A DNA stretch of 64,000 bases from Noviluteimonas caseinilytica. GTDB lineage: Bacteria > Pseudomonadota > Gammaproteobacteria > Xanthomonadales > Xanthomonadaceae. Under the pieces are notes generated by a model, which did not search any database, was not told where the DNA came from, and saw only the letters and a program-made list of their open reading frames with translations. A program made the translations under genes and the position numbers. Each line of letters opens with the position of its first letter. Positions within the stretch are counted from its first letter, which is position 1. Positions 60,689 through 64,000 of this stretch are shown in pieces. The stretch covers positions 806,001-870,000 of the forward strand of contig NZ_AP024545.1 in NCBI RefSeq assembly GCF_018406605.1, written 5' to 3'.

Positions 60689-63454
60689 ATGAGCGACACC
60701 CTCGCCCCCAGCTACGATCCGGCTTCGTTCGAATCCCGCCTGTACGCGGAGTGGGAAGACGCGGGCGTCTTCCGCGCGCGCGGTGAAGGCAAGCCCTACG
60801 TCGTGCTGCTGCCGCCGCCGAACGTCACCGGCACGCTGCACATGGGCCACGCGTTCCAGCACACGCTGCAGGATGCGCTGGTGCGCTACCACCGCATGCG
60901 CGGCTTCGATGCGCTGTGGCAGATGGGCACCGACCACGCGGGCATCGCGACGGAAATGGTGGTCGCGCGCAACCTCGGCCGCGAAGGCCTGACGCGCGAC
61001 GGCCTCGGCCGCGCCGGCTTCATCGACAAGGTGTGGGAGTGGCGCGAACAGAGCGGCCACACCATCGAACGCCAGATGCGTCGCCTCGGCACGTCGGGCG
61101 ACTGGTCGCGCAGCGTGTTCACCATGGATCCGATGGCGGCCGATGCGGTCGTCGAGTCGTTCGTGCGTTTGCACGAGGAAGGCCTGATCTATCGCGGCCA
61201 GCGCCTCGTCAACTGGGATCCGGTGCTGAAGACCGCGATCTCCGACCTCGAAGTCGCCAACGAAGAAGAAGACGGGTCGCTGTGGTCGATCGCGTATCCG
61301 CTGTCCGACGGCAGCGGCACGCTGACGGTGGCGACGACGCGCCCGGAGACGATGCTCGGCGACACCGCGGTGATGGTGCATCCCGACGACGAACGCTATT
61401 CGCACCTGATCGGGAAGATGGTGAAGCTGCCGCTGACCGATCGCGAAATCCCCGTCATCGCCGATGCGTACGTGGATCGCGAGTTCGGCACCGGCGTGGT
61501 CAAGGTCACGCCCGCGCACGACTTCAACGATTACCTCGTCGGCCAGCGCCACCAGTTGCCGCTGATCAACATCTTCACGCCCGACGCGACCACCAACGAC
61601 AACGTGCCGGAGAAGTACCGCGCGCTGGATCGTTACGTCGCGCGCAAGGCGGTGCTCGCCGATCTCGAAGCGCTGGGCCTGCTGCTCGAGACCAAGCCGC
61701 ACAAGCTGCAGGTGCCGCGCGGCGATCGCACGGGCCAGGTGATCGAGCCGTACCTGACGGACCAGTGGTTCGTGAAGATGGACGGCCTGGCGAAGCGCGG
61801 CATGGAACTGGTCGAGAAAGGCGACGTGCAATTCGTCCCGCCGAACTGGATCAACACCTATCGCCACTGGATGGAAAACATCCAGGACTGGTGCATCAGC
61901 CGTCAGCTCTGGTGGGGCCATCGCATCCCAGCGTGGTACGACGCCGACGGCAACATCTACGTGGGCCGCGACGAAGCGGACGCGCGCGCGCGCAACAAGC
62001 TCGGCACCAACGTGCTGCTGCGCCAGGACGACGACGTGCTGGAGACGTGGTTCTCCTCGCAGCTGTGGCCGATCAGCACGATGGGCTGGCCGGACGAAGC
62101 GAAGATGGCCGACCTCGGCTTCGATCGCTACGTGCCGTCCTCGGTGCTGGTGACCGGCTTCGACATCATCTTCTTCTGGGTCGCGCGCATGATCATGGCG
62201 ACCGACCACTTCACGGGGCGCGTGCCGTTCCGCGACGTCTACATCACCGGCCTGGTCCGCGACAAGGACGGCCAGAAGATGTCGAAGTCGAAGGGCAACA
62301 TCCTCGACCCGATCGACATCATCGACGGCATCTCGCTGGAAAGCCTGGTCGCCAAGCGCACCACCGGCCTGATGAAGCCGACCGACGCACCGAAGATCGA
62401 GAAGGCCACGCGCAAGGAATTCCCGGACGGCATCGTCGCGCATGGCGCCGATCCGCTGCGCTTCACGATGACGGCGCTGGCCGGCCCCGGCCGCGACATC
62501 AAGTTCGACCTCGGCCGCGCCGAGGGCTACAAGAATTTCTGCAACAAGTTGTGGAACGCCACGCGCTTCGTGCTGATGAACACCGAAGGCAAGACCTTCG
62601 ACGGCGCGCCGCAGCCGGTGACGGATGCGGAGAAGTGGATCCTCGCGCGCCTGTCCGAGGTGTCGGCGCAGGCCGCGACGCACTTCGCCGCCTACCGCTT
62701 CGACCTGCTCGCGCAGGCGTTGTACGAGTTCGCCTGGAACGAGTTCTGCGACTGGTTCGTCGAGCTCGCCAAGCCCGCGCTCAACGGCAGCGACGCCGCC
62801 GCGGCCGACAGCACGCGCCACACGCTGCTGCACGTGCTCGAGGCGCTGCTCCGCCTGCTGCATCCGCTGGTGCCGTTCGTGACCGAGGAACTGTGGCGCA
62901 GCGTGGCGCCGCGCCTGTCGATCGCTGCGTCGACGATTTCGCTGCAGGTGTATCCCGAAGCGCAGGACTTCCCGCGCGACGCGACGGCCGAGGCCGACGT
63001 GGAATGGCTGAAGGCGATGGTCTCCGGCCTGCGCCGCATCCGCAGCGAACTCGGCGTGTCGCCCGCGAAGCAGATCGCGTTGCTGCTGCAGGCCGGCACC
63101 GCCGCCGATCGCGCGCGCATCGCCCGCTTCGATGCCCCGCTGCGCTTCCTCAACCGCATCGAGCGCATCGAATGGATCGACGGCGAACCGCCGGCGTCGG
63201 CCGGTGGCCTCGTCGGCGAACTCAAGCTGTTCGTTCCGCTGGAGGGCCTGGTGGACCTCGGCGCCGAACGCACGCGCCTGGACAAGGAGCTCAAGCGCGT
63301 CGAAGGCGAACTGGCGAAGTCGACCAACAAGCTGGCCAGCGAGACGTTCGTGGCCAACGCGCCGGCGGCCGTCGTCGAACAGGAGCGCACGCGCCTGGCC
63401 GAATGGACCGCGCAGCGCGACGCCCTCGCCGCCCAGCGCGCGCGCCTGGCCTGA
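60689..63454 (+). CDS. valS: Valine--tRNA ligase
   Basis: Class Ia aminoacyl-tRNA synthetase of 921 aa. The HIGH-type motif is PPPNVTGTLHMGHAF near residue 50. An editing domain (CP1) follows, then KMSKS in DGQKMSKSKGNILDP near residue 530, the anticodon-binding domain, and a C-terminal coiled coil (LDKELKRVEGELAKSTNKLA). Start MSDTLAPSYDPASFE. Confidence 0.98.
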   Translation: MSDTLAPSYDPASFESRLYAEWEDAGVFRARGEGKPYVVLLPPPNVTGTLHMGHAFQHTLQDALVRYHRMRGFDALWQMGTDHAGIATEMVVARNLGREGLTRDGLGRAGFIDKVWEWREQSGHTIERQMRRLGTSGDWSRSVFTMDPMAADAVVESFVRLHEEGLIYRGQRLVNWDPVLKTAISDLEVANEEEDGSLWSIAYPLSDGSGTLTVATTRPETMLGDTAVMVHPDDERYSHLIGKMVKLPLTDREIPVIADAYVDREFGTGVVKVTPAHDFNDYLVGQRHQLPLINIFTPDATTNDNVPEKYRALDRYVARKAVLADLEALGLLLETKPHKLQVPRGDRTGQVIEPYLTDQWFVKMDGLAKRGMELVEKGDVQFVPPNWINTYRHWMENIQDWCISRQLWWGHRIPAWYDADGNIYVGRDEADARARNKLGTNVLLRQDDDVLETWFSSQLWPISTMGWPDEAKMADLGFDRYVPSSVLVTGFDIIFFWVARMIMATDHFTGRVPFRDVYITGLVRDKDGQKMSKSKGNILDPIDIIDGISLESLVAKRTTGLMKPTDAPKIEKATRKEFPDGIVAHGADPLRFTMTALAGPGRDIKFDLGRAEGYKNFCNKLWNATRFVLMNTEGKTFDGAPQPVTDAEKWILARLSEVSAQAATHFAAYRFDLLAQALYEFAWNEFCDWFVELAKPALNGSDAAAADSTRHTLLHVLEALLRLLHPLVPFVTEELWRSVAPRLSIAASTISLQVYPEAQDFPRDATAEADVEWLKAMVSGLRRIRSELGVSPAKQIALLLQAGTAADRARIARFDAPLRFLNRIERIEWIDGEPPASAGGLVGELKLFVPLEGLVDLGAERTRLDKELKRVEGELAKSTNKLASETFVANAPAAVVEQERTRLAEWTAQRDALAAQRARLA

Positions 63455-63473
63455 GGCGCAGCGCGTTTCCACG

Positions 63474-64000
63474 ATGAAGCTGTCGGACTACGCCGTCGGG
63501 CGCGACAACAACTTCAACCTCGTGCGCTTCCTGGCGGCGTTCGCGGTGCTGTGGAGCCACAGCTACGCGATCACGCTGGGTCCGCAGAACCACGAACCGT
63601 GGGTGCGGTGGCTCGGCTACACGCCGGCGGGCGTGGCGGTGGACGTGTTCTTCGTCACCAGCGGGTTCCTCGTGTGCGCGAGCCTGCTGCGCCTGGACAA
63701 CTTCAAGGCGTTCGTGAAGGCGCGCGCGTTGCGCATCTTCCCGGCGCTGATCGTGATGTCGCTGCTGCTGGCGTTCGTGCTGGGGCCCGTGTTCACGACG
63801 TGGTCGCTGCACGACTACTTCACCGATGCGAACGTCTACAAGCTGATCCTCAAGGACTCCACGATCCTGACGGGCGTGAAGTTCAAGCTGCCCGGCGTGT
63901 TCGACGGGCACCCGATGGACGAGGTGATCAACGGGTCGCTGTGGACGCTGCCGTTCGAGCTGCGCAGTTACCTGCTGCTCGCGCTGGTGTGGTGGGCCGC
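63474..64000 (+). CDS. Acyltransferase family 3 protein, N-terminal part (cut by window edge)
   Basis: The frame starts at ATG 63474, 19 bases after valS, and stays open to the end (175 codons). The protein MKLSDYAVGRDNNFNLVRFL continues AAFAVLWSHSYAITLG, the family-3 start with the conserved RFLAAFAVLxxH pattern, where the His is the likely catalytic residue. AGVAVDVFFVTSGFLVCASL, the GFL/F region of OafA-like enzymes, follows, with several membrane segments. Such proteins O-acetylate surface polysaccharides. The C-terminus is unseen. Confidence 0.85.
   Translation, partial: MKLSDYAVGRDNNFNLVRFLAAFAVLWSHSYAITLGPQNHEPWVRWLGYTPAGVAVDVFFVTSGFLVCASLLRLDNFKAFVKARALRIFPALIVMSLLLAFVLGPVFTTWSLHDYFTDANVYKLILKDSTILTGVKFKLPGVFDGHPMDEVINGSLWTLPFELRSYLLLALVWWA

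Noticed and set aside
60212..63472. Reading frame of 1086 codons on the minus strand opposite holC and valS
   Set aside because: Shadow of two well-identified genes; no recognisable family and an arginine/alanine/histidine-rich composition.

Overview
The window is high-GC chromosomal DNA from a gammaproteobacterium of the family Xanthomonadaceae, most likely Lysobacter or a close relative such as Luteimonas. The evidence is the dcw cluster without murD, the xps-type type II secretion order E-F-G-H-I-J-K-L-M-N-D, the glyA-nrdR-ribD-ribE-ribB-ribH-nusB-thiL order, and neighbour pairs such as rsmI/lpoA-yraN and xerD-dsbC. Almost all of it is ordinary housekeeping DNA. Genes are packed into operons joined by ATGA, GTGA, TTGA or TGATG overlaps.

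Layout. 1-16.2 kb, minus strand: the whole dcw division and cell-wall cluster (mraZ-rsmH-ftsL-ftsI-murE-murF-mraY-ftsW-murG-murC-ddlB-ftsQ-ftsA-ftsZ) and the 5' part of lpxC, read from one recognisable promoter with MraZ-type boxes upstream of mraZ. 16.4-17.8 kb: a vanadium-haloperoxidase-type gene, then a bidirectional terminator and the RNase P RNA gene. 18.2-21.8 kb: rsmI, with divergent lpoA-yraN and a secreted SGNH hydrolase. 21.8-29.9 kb, minus strand: glyA, nrdR and riboflavin genes ending in nusB-thiL. 30.1-32.6 kb: ettA and pyrF. 32.6-45.0 kb, minus strand: the complete xps type II secretion operon with two coupled glycosyltransferase genes at its 3' end. 45.2-49.2 kb: a large exported protein with 11 HYR repeats and a C-terminal PxKF-type domain, divergent from the secretion operon. 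49.3-55.2 kb, minus strand: purL, dsbC, xerD. 55.2-55.95 kb: a gene-free, palindrome-rich island. 56-64 kb: an RDD membrane protein, lptG/lptF, pepA-holC-valS and the start of an acyltransferase gene.

How the genes work together. The dcw cluster makes lipid II precursors from UDP-MurNAc onward (MurC, MurE, MurF, MraY, MurG, Ddl) and builds the division machine (FtsZ, FtsA, FtsQ, FtsL, FtsW, FtsI). MurD is missing, which fits the MurD2/MurL route described in Xanthomonas. The rib genes cover most steps from GTP to riboflavin, but the GTP cyclohydrolase II half of RibB has lost its zinc cysteines, so an active RibA must be encoded elsewhere. The xps operon encodes the secretin, inner-membrane platform, ATPase and pseudopilins, but no prepilin peptidase.

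The least explained region is 55.2-55.95 kb. It holds two elements of about 115 and 126 bases with the same layout: long outer arms enclosing an 8-bp hairpin with a UGGA loop. The hairpin stems differ in sequence but both pair perfectly. The A-N-GGA loops on the plus strand resemble CsrA/RsmA binding sites. These may be members of a dispersed palindromic repeat family, an RsmA-binding RNA, or both.
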